DNA from: Pseudaeromonas sp038247115
GTDB lineage: Bacteria > Pseudomonadota > Gammaproteobacteria > Enterobacterales > Aeromonadaceae
Assembly (NCBI GenBank): GCA_038247115.1
Contig: JBBRVG010000016.1
Coordinates: forward strand, 1-55,248
Length of the DNA stretch: 55,248 nucleotides
Direction: 5' to 3'
Shown here: positions 7,902 to 15,793 of the stretch, piece after piece
How the letters are laid out: every line of letters starts with the position of its first letter
Position numbering within the stretch: the stretch's first letter is position 1
The notes under the pieces: model-generated
What the model was told of the DNA's origin: nothing
The model's input: the letters and a program-made list of their open reading frames with translations, nothing else
Database searches by the model: none
Translations under genes and position numbers: made by a program

Positions 7902-7971
7902 GGAGGCACTGTCGTACCCGGATCCAGACGCACGAACAGTCCAAGCCTCCCCCTTCGGGAGGTTTTTTTTT
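7902..7971 (+). promoter_or_regulatory. pheA attenuator (antiterminator plus terminator)
   Basis: Two exclusive folds can be read. The terminator is CCTCCC / GGGAGG (7946-7951 and 7957-7962) followed by nine T. The antiterminator pairs GGAGGC-ACTGT (7902-7912) with ACAGT (7936-7940) and GCCTCC (7945-7950), so GCCTCC is shared. A ribosome that finishes at the leader stop (7896-7898) would cover GGAGGC and favour termination, whereas one stalled at Phe codons would leave it free. Confidence 0.8.
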
Positions 7972-8091
7972 GCATCCGTCAGCCGCCTGGAGCTGGTAAT
8001 ATGCAGCGCACAGCTTCACCGCAACACTATCCGGCCGCGACCCGCAGGATATTTTGCCAAGCCCGGATCCATACGCTTAAGGGAGTAACAC

Positions 8092-9273
8092 ATGGCCACA
8101 CTGGAAACCATCCGTGACGAAATTACCGCCCTGGATGGCGATTTATTGCGTCTTCTGGCCCGCAGAAAGCAGCTGAGCATTGACGTTGCTCGCAGCAAAC
8201 AGGCGGATCGCCGCCCGATCCGTGATCAGGTCCGGGAACAGGAACTGCTAGAGCGACTGATCCAGGAGGGCCGCCCCCAAGGGCTGTCGCCCCACTACAT
8301 CAGCCAGATCTATCATCTGATCATCGAAGATTCGGTGCTGAGCCAGCAGGCCTATATTCAGGAGCAACTCAATGCCGAACAGCAGGGTACCCTGACCAGT
8401 ATTGCCTTTCTCGGTCCGCGAGGCTCCTATTCCAGCCTGGCGGCCCGCAAGTATCTGAGTCGGCATACGGATCAGGTACTGGAAACCAGCTGCAGCAATT
8501 TTCAGCAGGTGATTGACGAAGTCGAGTCCGGACGGGTGCAATACGGGGTATTACCCATCGAAAACACCAGCTCGGGTAGCATCAATGAAGTCTATGATCT
8601 GATGCAGCACACCAGCTTGTCGATCGTCGGGGAACTGACATTACCGATCGAACATTGCCTGCTTACCGCCGTTGCCACCACGCCAGAGCAGATCACCACC
8701 ATCTATGCCCATCCGCAGCCGATCCAGCAGTGTTCCAATTACCTGCATGCACAGATGAGTCAGGTCCACCTGGAGTATTGTGACTCGTCGTCGGCCGCCA
8801 TGGCGAAAGTCCAGACAGAAGCCAGCCCGCATGCCGCCGCATTGGGTAGCGCCGCCGGCGGTGAACTATTCGGTCTGGAGCCTATCGCCAGCCATCTGGC
8901 GAATCAGCAAGACAATATCACCCGCTTCATTGTGGTCGCTCGCAAGGCAATTGAAGTGGCACCGCAGATCCCGGCCAAAACCACACTGATCCTCTCGACC
9001 GCCCAGAAAGCCGGCTCACTGGTGGAAGCCCTGTTAGTCTTGCGCAGTCACCGCATCAATATGACCAAACTGGAGTCGCGACCCATCCAGGGCAATCCTT
9101 GGGAAGAGATGTTTTATATCGATGTCGCTGCCAATCTGAATTCAACCGCCATGCAGGCCGCACTGAAAGAGCTCAATAGCATTGTCCGTGCGCTCAAGGT
9201 GCTAGGTTGTTATCCCAGTGAAGATGTCCGTCCCACTAGCCTGCCCGATTATCTGCTCCCCGCAGGAGACTAG
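8092..9273 (+). CDS. pheA: Bifunctional chorismate mutase / prephenate dehydratase
   Basis: Converts chorismate to prephenate and prephenate to phenylpyruvate in Phe biosynthesis. The 393 residues are close to the E. coli length of 386. An AroQ-type mutase domain (1-90: IRDEITALDGDLLRLLARRKQL) is followed by the dehydratase domain (about 105-285) with FLGPRGSYSS, the catalytic Thr region VLPIENTSSGSINEVYDL and TRFIVVAR, then a C-terminal ACT domain (about 298-380) carrying GSLVEALLVL and KLESRPIQGNPWEEMFYIDV, the two sites of Phe feedback binding. GGGAG precedes ATG. Control is by the upstream Phe attenuator. Convergent with tyrA. Confidence 0.96.
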   Translation: MATLETIRDEITALDGDLLRLLARRKQLSIDVARSKQADRRPIRDQVREQELLERLIQEGRPQGLSPHYISQIYHLIIEDSVLSQQAYIQEQLNAEQQGTLTSIAFLGPRGSYSSLAARKYLSRHTDQVLETSCSNFQQVIDEVESGRVQYGVLPIENTSSGSINEVYDLMQHTSLSIVGELTLPIEHCLLTAVATTPEQITTIYAHPQPIQQCSNYLHAQMSQVHLEYCDSSSAAMAKVQTEASPHAAALGSAAGGELFGLEPIASHLANQQDNITRFIVVARKAIEVAPQIPAKTTLILSTAQKAGSLVEALLVLRSHRINMTKLESRPIQGNPWEEMFYIDVAANLNSTAMQAALKELNSIVRALKVLGCYPSEDVRPTSLPDYLLPAGD

Positions 9274-9299
9274 TTGCCAAGCCACACTCCGGTGACCAA

Positions 9300-9335
9300 C
9301 AACAAGAAGGCGGCTTTCGGGCCGCCTTCTTGTTG
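9300..9335. terminator. Bidirectional terminator between pheA and tyrA
   Basis: A perfect 15-bp stem (9300-9314 with 9321-9335, loop TTTCGG) lies between the converging stop codons. T-rich sequence follows on both strands only loosely, but stem strength and position make a shared terminator likely. Confidence 0.75.
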
Positions 9336-9368
9336 TGCTGATGGGAGAATAGGCCAACGGCCCGCTTT

Positions 9369-10502
9369 CTACAGGGATTCGTGATGCCGGCTGTCATGAG
9401 CCTGGGCCAGCAGCATCTTGCTCTCGCGCAGAAATTGCCCGGCATAATCGCCAAAAAACTCGGCCGCACGGTGGAAGGTCTGGATAAAACCATCGCGATC
9501 CGCTGCTTCGAGCATGTTAATCGCCTCTCCCATGCGCTGATGGTAACGACGGATCATCTGCACGTTACGGGGCGAGGAGAGAATGATATCGGCATACAAG
9601 GCCGGATCCTGCGCGAACAAGCGCCCGACCATCGCCAACTCCAGACGATAGATGGGGGAACTCAAAGCCAGCAACCGTTTTAGATCCGCCTGCTCTTCAC
9701 TCAGGTGCACGCCATATACAAAGCTGGTGAAGTGCCGCAACGCCTGGATCAGGCTCATGGCTTCATCATGTTCTTCGGCGGTGACGCTGTGCAGGCGCAC
9801 ACCCCAGATCCGCATCTGATCCAGCAACCATTGATAGGCTGTCTCACCGCGGCCACCACAATAAACCACTACCTGTTTGGCCAGACTCGATACATCCGGA
9901 CCAAACATAGGGTGTAACCCGAGGACAGGTCCTTGATGCACCGCCAGCATATGGGCCAAGGGTTGACTCTTGACGCTGGTCAAATCCACCAAGACACAAT
10001 CCGCCGGCAGCATCGTCAGTTTATCGATCACCTCGCAGGTGGTATCGATGGGCACAGCTACCACCACCATGCCCGCATCAGCCAGCATCTCGTCAGCCTG
10101 CGCCCAGTCGCCCCGCTCCAGCACATCCACGCGATAGCCGGATAGGCGGAACATGTGCACAAGCAGGCGACCCAACTGACCGGCCCCGCCGATCACCACG
10201 ATGGAGCGCAATGCCGGATTAACACACTTGAAGCCTGAGTCGTTTTCACTGCTATAGGATTCACGCATGACGCGACGCAAGACATCTTCGATCAAATCAG
10301 CCGGGACTCCGCTCGCCGTCGCCTCTTCACGGCGCTTGGCCAGCATGGCCGCTTCCCGATCCGGGGCATAAATAGGCAACCCATGCCGACTCTTGACGTC
10401 ACCGACATCGGCAACCAGTGCCAGACGCCGGGCCAACAAGGCGACTAGCTGCTGATCTACCGCATCAATCTGATCCCTCAGAACGTTTAATTCTTCATTC
10501 AT
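9369..10502 (-). CDS. tyrA: Bifunctional chorismate mutase / prephenate dehydrogenase
   Basis: Makes prephenate and oxidises it with NAD to 4-hydroxyphenylpyruvate for Tyr synthesis. The 377 residues match E. coli (373). An AroQ mutase domain (LRDQIDAVDQQLVALLARRLALVADV) is followed by a Rossmann site (IVVIGGAGQLGRLL, about residue 100) and the dehydrogenase core with GLHPMFGPDVSSLAKQ and EEHDEAMSLIQALRHF. ATG 10502 (MNEELNVLRDQID) matches the family start. A longer frame runs upstream to 10559 but crosses a terminator hairpin and is unlikely to be translated. It follows aroF, with that terminator (10516-10544) lying between them. Confidence 0.94.
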   Translation of the reverse strand: MNEELNVLRDQIDAVDQQLVALLARRLALVADVGDVKSRHGLPIYAPDREAAMLAKRREEATASGVPADLIEDVLRRVMRESYSSENDSGFKCVNPALRSIVVIGGAGQLGRLLVHMFRLSGYRVDVLERGDWAQADEMLADAGMVVVAVPIDTTCEVIDKLTMLPADCVLVDLTSVKSQPLAHMLAVHQGPVLGLHPMFGPDVSSLAKQVVVYCGGRGETAYQWLLDQMRIWGVRLHSVTAEEHDEAMSLIQALRHFTSFVYGVHLSEEQADLKRLLALSSPIYRLELAMVGRLFAQDPALYADIILSSPRNVQMIRRYHQRMGEAINMLEAADRDGFIQTFHRAAEFFGDYAGQFLRESKMLLAQAHDSRHHESL

Positions 10503-10515
10503 CGCTTCATCATCC

Positions 10516-10544
10516 AAAAAAAAGCTCCGGTCATGACCGGAGCT
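10516..10544 (-). terminator. Intrinsic terminator between aroF and tyrA
   Basis: A perfect 22-base palindrome (10523-10544, stem AGCTCCGG / CCGGAGCT) is followed on the minus strand by eight T. It begins 15 bases after the aroF stop, and the T tract ends 13 bases before the tyrA ATG. tyrA must therefore be made by readthrough, antitermination or a promoter inside aroF. Confidence 0.85.
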
Positions 10545-10559
10545 CATTATGCGGTCCAA

Positions 10560-11633
10560 TCAGGCCGGGAGTCGAGCCTTCAGCGGCTGAGCCAACTCAT
10601 CATGGCACTTGGCCAGCAGGGTTGCCGTGGTATCCCAGTCAATACAGGCATCGGTAATCGAGACGCCATAAGCCATCTGACTCTTGGGTTGTTCGCTGGA
10701 CTGGCTGCCAGCGCCGATATTGGACTCCAGCATGATGCCGAGGATAGAGCTGTTTCCATCCTGGATCTGGTGGATGACGTTCGCGGCCACCAGCGGCTGC
10801 AATTCATGATTCTTGCTGGAATTGCCATGACTACAGTCCACAACCAGGCGGGAAGCGAGCTTCGCCTTGCCCATCGCTTGCTCCGCCAGAGCCACGTTGA
10901 CCGAGTCATAATTCGGATGTTTACCACCACGCAGGATCACGTGACCATCGGGATTACCCTGGGTCTGTAACAATGCAACCTGACCCTGCTGATTGATGCC
11001 CATAAAGGCATGGGAGGCTGCGGCAGACTTCAAGGCATTGATGGCGGTATCCAGATTGCCATCGGTCCCGTTTTTGAAACCAACCGGCATCGACAAGCCG
11101 GATGCCATCTCGCGATGGGTCTGGGATTCGGTCGTCCGGGCGCCGATAGCGGACCAGGAGAACAGATCGGCCAGATATTGCGGGCTGATCGGATCCAAAG
11201 CTTCGGTCGCCAACGGCAGACGCAACTCAGCCAACCAGGCCAGCAATTCACGCGCCTTCTGCAGACCCAACTCGATATCGAAGGTGCCATCCAGATTCGG
11301 ATCGTTGATAAAGCCCTTCCAGCCCACTGTGGTTCTTGGTTTTTCGAAATAAACCCGCATGACGATATACAGACTATCGGCATAACGATCATGCAATTCC
11401 TTGAGGCGCAGAGCGTAATCCTTGGCCGCATCCATATCATGAATCGAACAGGGGCCACAGATCACCAGCAGACGATGATCCTGGCGCTGTATGATATTGG
11501 CGATGGTTTGGCGCGCATCCGCGATAAACGTGAGCGCCTCGGCAGACACAGGAACGCGCTCTTTGAGCTCAACCGGCGTGATCAAGACGCTTTCGGACTG
11601 GATATGGACGTTATTCAGACTATCTCTATGCAT
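10560..11633 (-). CDS. aroF: 3-deoxy-7-phosphoheptulonate synthase, Tyr-type
   Basis: First step of the shikimate pathway: phosphoenolpyruvate plus erythrose 4-phosphate to DAHP. The 357 residues match the class I AroF/G/H family, with LLVICGPCSIHD, VMRVYFEKPRTTVGWKG, SWSAIGARTTESQTHREMASG, GFKNGTDG and VDCSHGNSSK. The N-terminus MHRDSLNNVHI resembles E. coli AroF (QKDALNNVHI). Linkage to tyrA and a perfect TyrR box upstream support the Tyr-regulated isozyme. That feedback by Tyr occurs is inferred, not read from a residue. AAGG lies eight bases before ATG. Confidence 0.94.
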   Translation of the reverse strand: MHRDSLNNVHIQSESVLITPVELKERVPVSAEALTFIADARQTIANIIQRQDHRLLVICGPCSIHDMDAAKDYALRLKELHDRYADSLYIVMRVYFEKPRTTVGWKGFINDPNLDGTFDIELGLQKARELLAWLAELRLPLATEALDPISPQYLADLFSWSAIGARTTESQTHREMASGLSMPVGFKNGTDGNLDTAINALKSAAASHAFMGINQQGQVALLQTQGNPDGHVILRGGKHPNYDSVNVALAEQAMGKAKLASRLVVDCSHGNSSKNHELQPLVAANVIHQIQDGNSSILGIMLESNIGAGSQSSEQPKSQMAYGVSITDACIDWDTTATLLAKCHDELAQPLKARLPA

Positions 11634-11644
11634 GGCAGCAACCT

Positions 11645-11662
11645 TGTAAACTTATATTTACA
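11645..11662. promoter_or_regulatory. TyrR box upstream of aroF
   Basis: TGTAAACTTATATTTACA is an exact match to the strong TyrR box TGTAAA-N6-TTTACA and lies 11 bases before the aroF start codon. Its position within or just after the promoter is compatible with repression by TyrR and Tyr. Confidence 0.85.
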
Positions 11663-11783
11663 CAATTAGCGCGATTAGCTTTGGTTTGTTTTATTGACAC
11701 AAATTGATTTTCGCACTAGCAATGAGCCACACCTTACCAAGCCAGCACCGATTTGCAAGCCTTGTTTCGCCGCCGCAGAAAGG

Positions 11784-11808
11784 AAAAGGCCCCGACATGC
11801 GGGGCCTT
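11784..11808 (-). terminator. Intrinsic terminator of mlaA
   Basis: A 9-bp stem (AAGGCCCCG / CGGGGCCTT, 5-base loop) runs into TTTTCC on the minus strand, 17 bases beyond the mlaA stop. Confidence 0.75.
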
Positions 11809-11825
11809 CCATCAATGGCAGCTAT

Positions 11826-12608
11826 TTATTGATCAATCTCATCCAGATACTGGTCCAGATCGCCATCGCCCCCATCCTGTGTTCGCTCAGTAGCAGAATG
11901 ACTAGCCGCAGGCCGCCCATCCTGCACTTTGGCTTCTTCATATTGCAGGTAAAAATCCTTGGCCGAGAGATAAGGATCCAGAGCGTTATCCAGTACCGCC
12001 TCCTGATCGACCACTCGCGCACGCTTGCTCAAGCCATCGACCGCCCATAAACCGATCCGGGTGCCCCAGCCCATGCTGGCATAGGGAAAATAAAGGCCAT
12101 CCACAGTATCACCAATCGCCGTACGCATGGTCGTCGGGCCATAGACCGGAACCATAAAATAGGGGCCCTGCTCCATCGTGGCCTTGCCCAGCACTGTACT
12201 CATGCTCATGGCCCGGCGCTCGATCCCCATATCCTGAGCCACATCGACAAAACCCAGTAAGCCTACGGTCGAATTCAATGCAAAGCGCAGCACGCTGACG
12301 CCCGAGGCTTCAACCCGCCCGACCAGCAAGTTATTCACAAAATAGTTGGCTTCGTTGACGTTTTCAGTGAAATTGCCCACCCCATTGCGCACCGGCTGTG
12401 GCACCCAGGCCACGTAACCATGAACCACGGGGCGTAAGGCATAACGATCCAGATAGTCGTAATTGAGTTTCCAGCTCGCCCGGTTCAAGGTTTCATAAGG
12501 GTCAACCGCACCACCCGGGCCTGTCGCACTCGATGGGTTGCCAGCCGCCACACTGGCCAGAGGCCACACTAGGGTAACTGCCAACAAATAACGACTCATG
12601 CACATCAT
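11826..12608 (-). CDS. mlaA: Outer-membrane lipid asymmetry protein MlaA/VacJ, without lipobox
   Basis: MlaA removes misplaced phospholipids from the outer leaflet of the outer membrane and hands them to MlaC. The 260 residues cover the full VacJ domain: DPYETLNRASWKLNYDYLDRY, YVAWVPQPVRNGVGNFTENVNE, RFALNSTVGLLGFVDVA and YGPTTMRTAIGDTVDG. Unlike E. coli MlaA there is no Cys at the signal-peptide end. The signal peptide ends LASVAAG and the only Cys is residue 3, so signal peptidase I cleavage is predicted rather than lipidation. The C-terminal 30 residues are acidic and low in complexity. AAGGA precedes the first ATG at 11 bases; ATG 12599 is an alternative start. A TATAAT box lies at 12660-12665. 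Confidence 0.88.
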   Translation of the reverse strand: MMCMSRYLLAVTLVWPLASVAAGNPSSATGPGGAVDPYETLNRASWKLNYDYLDRYALRPVVHGYVAWVPQPVRNGVGNFTENVNEANYFVNNLLVGRVEASGVSVLRFALNSTVGLLGFVDVAQDMGIERRAMSMSTVLGKATMEQGPYFMVPVYGPTTMRTAIGDTVDGLYFPYASMGWGTRIGLWAVDGLSKRARVVDQEAVLDNALDPYLSAKDFYLQYEEAKVQDGRPAASHSATERTQDGGDGDLDQYLDEIDQ

Positions 12609-12659
12609 GGCGGTTTAAATCCTTCTTGTGGTGAGCAAATCAGCTCATGATTGGGATAA

Positions 12660-12665
12660 ATTATA
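12660..12665 (-). promoter_or_regulatory. -10 box of the mlaA promoter
   Basis: Exact TATAAT on the minus strand, about 52 bases before the mlaA start. A good -35 at 16-18 bases was not seen. Confidence 0.45.
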
Positions 12666-12706
12666 CCTCACGAACACAGCGGAGTGGAGCAAGGCTTTCG
12701 ATGCAA

Positions 12707-12734
12707 CCAAGTGAAGGCCGAGCCTTGCACTTGG
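12707..12734. other. Hairpin in the mlaA / fliK-like divergent gap
   Basis: The 328-base gap 12609-12936 holds the mlaA -10, this inverted repeat (CCAAGTGAAGGC with GCCTTGCACTTGG, 12 bp with one bulged base, loop CGA) and a weak promoter for the plus-strand gene. No T tract follows on either strand, so it is not an ordinary terminator. Its role is unknown. Confidence 0.5.
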
Positions 12735-12837
12735 GAGATCATGCTCATCCGTAGAGACAAAAAACACAAGAAACCGTGACCACCAGGGAGGCATCAACCC
12801 CCTTCCGGCCATGCACCGCAAATGACGGCACCAGGCT

Positions 12838-12867
12838 TTGCTTCCCGTCGACAGAACAGGCTAAATT
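12838..12867 (+). promoter_or_regulatory. Weak candidate promoter of the FliK-like gene
   Basis: TTGCTT and TAAATT are separated by 18 bases, about 65 bases before the GTG start. No sigma-54 or sigma-28 pattern was found in this gap. Confidence 0.3.
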
Positions 12868-12936
12868 AACTGGGAATAGATCCTCACCGCCCCTACCATG
12901 GTTAGTCTGCTGCCATCAGGGTGTAAGGAAGTCATA

Positions 12937-15273
12937 GTGTCCGACCTCAAGCTCAACAAAACCGAACCAGCCAGGACACAATCCTATGCCGATGGCAGTT
13001 CAGCACCTAGCGAATCGGTCTCGCGTCCAGATCCGGCACAGACTAAAGTTCCCAGCCAACTGGTACGTCAATACTTGCAACAACTCAGCCAGCAGCAGGG
13101 GCAATTACCGGATCTGATGGCACAGAAACAGCAAGCCCTATTGCGCCAGTTGACCCAGCTACTCGAGAGCCAGACCGCCCCCCAAGCGTCACCGGAGGCC
13201 GCAGGATCGGTATCTACGACCACCAGCGTTGCCGCAACAGCCAACAGTCATCAACCGTTGCAGCAACTATTGCAACGCCTGTTGCCCCTGCTCTCGACAA
13301 ACGATCCGCTGCTCAAACAACCCCTTGCCCAACGTGGTAGTGAGGTGATCCTGTTGCGACAACTGGCCCAGTCACCTCAGCTGCTGTCGACCCTGCTACA
13401 GCAACTCCCTCCGGCATTACAAGAGTCTTCCGCATCAGGCCGCGCCTTGATGCAATGGCTGGTGCAATCCATCACACTGCGGCTGGCTCCGCAGAAAATG
13501 CCGCAAAGTCTGGTCACTCAGCTACAGCAGCAGCAAGTGTCCTTAGCCATGATCCAGCCCGATAAACGCTCACTGCAGAATCTGGAACACCTCAATCGCG
13601 CCACTCTACAATTCATCCAACAAAGCCAAGCTGCCGTAAACCAGAGTGGCGAATTGATCACCCTCGGCGGACGGCCGACCTTAGCGCCTAGCGAAGCAAA
13701 GACGGAAACCAGTCAGGACGTGAAACCACAAACAGCTCCTGTACGACCAGAAATGGCAACCATAAAGACAATTAGCCCCGAGAAATTAGCCCAGAGCTTA
13801 TTGAGCGCAGCGAATGCGTCAGAGGGGACTGAAACCCATCAGGACGCCAAGCCACAAGCCGCCCATGCAAGACCAGAAGTAGCGGCAACGAAAGCCATTA
13901 GTGCAGAGAAATTAACGCAGCAGTTATCTGTACCTGAGTCCGCTACGGAAGAGCCGGCGAGCGAAGCGGAAACAGCTCCGCCGACTCGTGTTGCATTGCA
14001 AACCAAGGGGGCGACCAGCAGCACTCAGTTGCCGAACGGCGAGCAAAAACACACGGCAACTCTTCCCGTCACGTCAGAGCCGAACCTAAAAAATCGCGTG
14101 GAAACGACAACGTCAGCGGTCACCGCAAATGAAACTGAAGTAGCACAAGAAGTAGGGCAAAAGGTAAAGACAGCAGTACAGCCCCTAAATGCCACTGTGG
14201 TAGTAGCTAACGAGCCAGCCAATAAGCTGGCGACTGGCTTATCCCCCAGAGCCGATGCAACACTCGCCATAGATAAACATGCCACCCCGTTGGCGAATGC
14301 AGCCGCAGACGCTACTGAAGAGCAGCCCCTCTCGCCACCTCGACCCGGTTCAGAGCAAGCTCAGTCGAAAGCAACAGCAACCAAGACAGAACGGCAGCCC
14401 ATATTACAACGCATGGCAGCACTACTGCATGCAGGCCCCAGCACGGCGGAACAAGACCCTGTTGCAGCCCTGGATCCGGCAGCAAAACCCCTGATCATTC
14501 CTAACCGGATGTCACTGGGATCCTTCATTCACGAAATCCATCTGCACCTGGCAGGTAGGCAACTGCCGGATCCCTTGAAGCCCGCCTTAAAGAATCTTGT
14601 TGATGCCATGGCACAGCCATTAACACAAGCAGATGCGGTCGAGCAGTGGTTCGATTTCTTGCGCCAACCGTTGTCTTCTGACTCCACGGCGGGTCGAGCT
14701 CTCCAGCAATGGGCTTTGACATTACTATCTATTCGTTTGCAGCAGATGGCCGCAGCAACCGACCCAGCGGCTCCCACCCAGCAGCAGCTTCATTCGTTAC
14801 TGAACAATGAAGAACATCAGCAATTGACACACAAGCTGGCCGCATCCTTATTTGGTCAGACCGAGCGTTTCCAACAGCTACAGCAGGATGCGCAGCAACA
14901 GATACCGAATTATGTTCCCCTCCCCCCTCAGCAACCCGGTGACCGCGAAGGAGGTTTATCCATGCAAAGGAGTGCCGGGAAACAAAGCCCTTACCAATGG
15001 ACACTCAGCTTTTTCATCGAACTTCCACAGCTGGGTCCACTGCAGATCCGAGCTTGTCTGGACATACCGGATATCCAGCTGCAGGTCATGGCCGAGCGTC
15101 TGAGTGCAGTTGACAAAATTAAGGAGACCCTACCTCTACTAGAGGGGCGCTTTCGTGAGCTAGGGCTGACACCCGGGGGTTTTGTCTGTCGCCAAGGCAA
15201 GATCATTCCCCCAAAGACGGAGGATGAGATATCATCCGCTAGCCCTTCAGCAGGCGTTTCAATCCGGATTTGA
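12937..15273 (+). CDS. Second FliK-like (Flg_hook domain) protein
   Basis: A 778-residue protein, very rich in Gln, Ala, Ser and Thr, with no signal peptide. The final part (about 690-760: FFIELPQLGPLQIRACLDIPD, KIKETLPLLEGRFRELGLTPGG) resembles the C-terminal Flg_hook domain of hook-length control protein FliK. The rest is a long low-complexity linker, including a duplicated block of about 30 residues (13705-13794 and 13831-13920). It is not the main FliK, which lies at 35178-37205. I chose GTG 12937 because AAGGA precedes it at seven bases. The stop is followed directly by the FlhB-like gene, so the two form an operon. A pair of FliK-like and FlhX-like genes is known in other flagellates (ylqG-ylqH in Bacillus is similar). 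The role is not established; substrate switching of flagellar export is an inference. Confidence 0.75.
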   Translation: MSDLKLNKTEPARTQSYADGSSAPSESVSRPDPAQTKVPSQLVRQYLQQLSQQQGQLPDLMAQKQQALLRQLTQLLESQTAPQASPEAAGSVSTTTSVAATANSHQPLQQLLQRLLPLLSTNDPLLKQPLAQRGSEVILLRQLAQSPQLLSTLLQQLPPALQESSASGRALMQWLVQSITLRLAPQKMPQSLVTQLQQQQVSLAMIQPDKRSLQNLEHLNRATLQFIQQSQAAVNQSGELITLGGRPTLAPSEAKTETSQDVKPQTAPVRPEMATIKTISPEKLAQSLLSAANASEGTETHQDAKPQAAHARPEVAATKAISAEKLTQQLSVPESATEEPASEAETAPPTRVALQTKGATSSTQLPNGEQKHTATLPVTSEPNLKNRVETTTSAVTANETEVAQEVGQKVKTAVQPLNATVVVANEPANKLATGLSPRADATLAIDKHATPLANAAADATEEQPLSPPRPGSEQAQSKATATKTERQPILQRMAALLHAGPSTAEQDPVAALDPAAKPLIIPNRMSLGSFIHEIHLHLAGRQLPDPLKPALKNLVDAMAQPLTQADAVEQWFDFLRQPLSSDSTAGRALQQWALTLLSIRLQQMAAATDPAAPTQQQLHSLLNNEEHQQLTHKLAASLFGQTERFQQLQQDAQQQIPNYVPLPPQQPGDREGGLSMQRSAGKQSPYQWTLSFFIELPQLGPLQIRACLDIPDIQLQVMAERLSAVDKIKETLPLLEGRFRELGLTPGGFVCRQGKIIPPKTEDEISSASPSAGVSIRI
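13705..13920 (+). repeat. Imperfect direct repeat inside the FliK-like gene
   Basis: Two related 90-base blocks (13705-13794 and 13831-13920, offset 126 bases) encode similar segments: ETSQDVKPQ...SPEKLAQ and ETHQDAKPQ...SAEKLTQ. They look like a recent duplication in the disordered linker. Confidence 0.7.
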
Positions 15274-15275
15274 AT

Positions 15276-15593
15276 ATGACCCGACGACCCGATGACCCAC
15301 TCAAGGCTGTTGCCCTTAAATATGATGGCACCCAGGCACCCCATATCGCCGCCCAAGGCGAAGGGAATATGGCAGAGCAGATTTTAGCGATGGCGGAAGC
15401 CGCTGGGCTCTATATTCATCAGGATCCTGCATTATTGGCTCGACTTGAAACCTTACGTGAAGGCGAGTCCATCCCGCCCGCACTCTATGTTGTCATTGCT
15501 GAAATTCTGTCCTACTCCTACTTGCTGCAAGGCAAATATCCTGAACATTGGCGACGCGCCGATGGTTCAAAAGTGCTGGATGTCAAAGCATAA
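15276..15593 (+). CDS. flhX: FlhX: stand-alone FlhB/EscU C-terminal domain protein
   Basis: A 105-residue protein that aligns with the region of FlhB immediately after the NPTH autocleavage site: AVALKYDGTQAPHIAAQGEG, then ALLARLETLREGESIPPALY and VIAEILSYSYLL. The membrane part and NPTH itself are missing, so this is the FlhX/YlqH type of orphan C-terminal domain. In Campylobacter such a protein can take over part of the role of the FlhB C-terminus. ATG 15276 is two bases after the stop of the FliK-like gene, indicating translational coupling; a TTG at 15270 is less likely. The full-length FlhB is at 29748-30881. Confidence 0.85.
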   Translation: MTRRPDDPLKAVALKYDGTQAPHIAAQGEGNMAEQILAMAEAAGLYIHQDPALLARLETLREGESIPPALYVVIAEILSYSYLLQGKYPEHWRRADGSKVLDVKA

Positions 15594-15659
15594 CAGCTCA
15601 AGACTCACCCCATGACCCATGGTCGGCATGCAGAGGGAGCGCCTGGTTGCAGCCGGAAA

Positions 15660-15696
15660 AACAAAAGCCAGTCAGGGTCACTAACTGGCTTTTGTT
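15660..15696. terminator. Bidirectional terminator between flhX and the DUF2802 gene
   Basis: A 13-bp stem (AACAAAAGCCAGT / ACTGGCTTTTGTT, 11-base loop) has T-rich ends on both strands. It lies between the two converging gene ends. Confidence 0.8.
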
Positions 15697-15793
15697 GATT
15701 CGACGTCCACGGAATCTGCGGCCTGTATGCAAAATAATCAGCATAGGGCTAACAGTTCGGAGCTCATGAGCGAGCAAATCCTTGATACAACAA

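Noticed and set aside
10503..10559. N-terminal extension of TyrA
   Set aside because: It would translate across a terminator hairpin and is absent from the family; MNEELNVLRDQID is the normal start.
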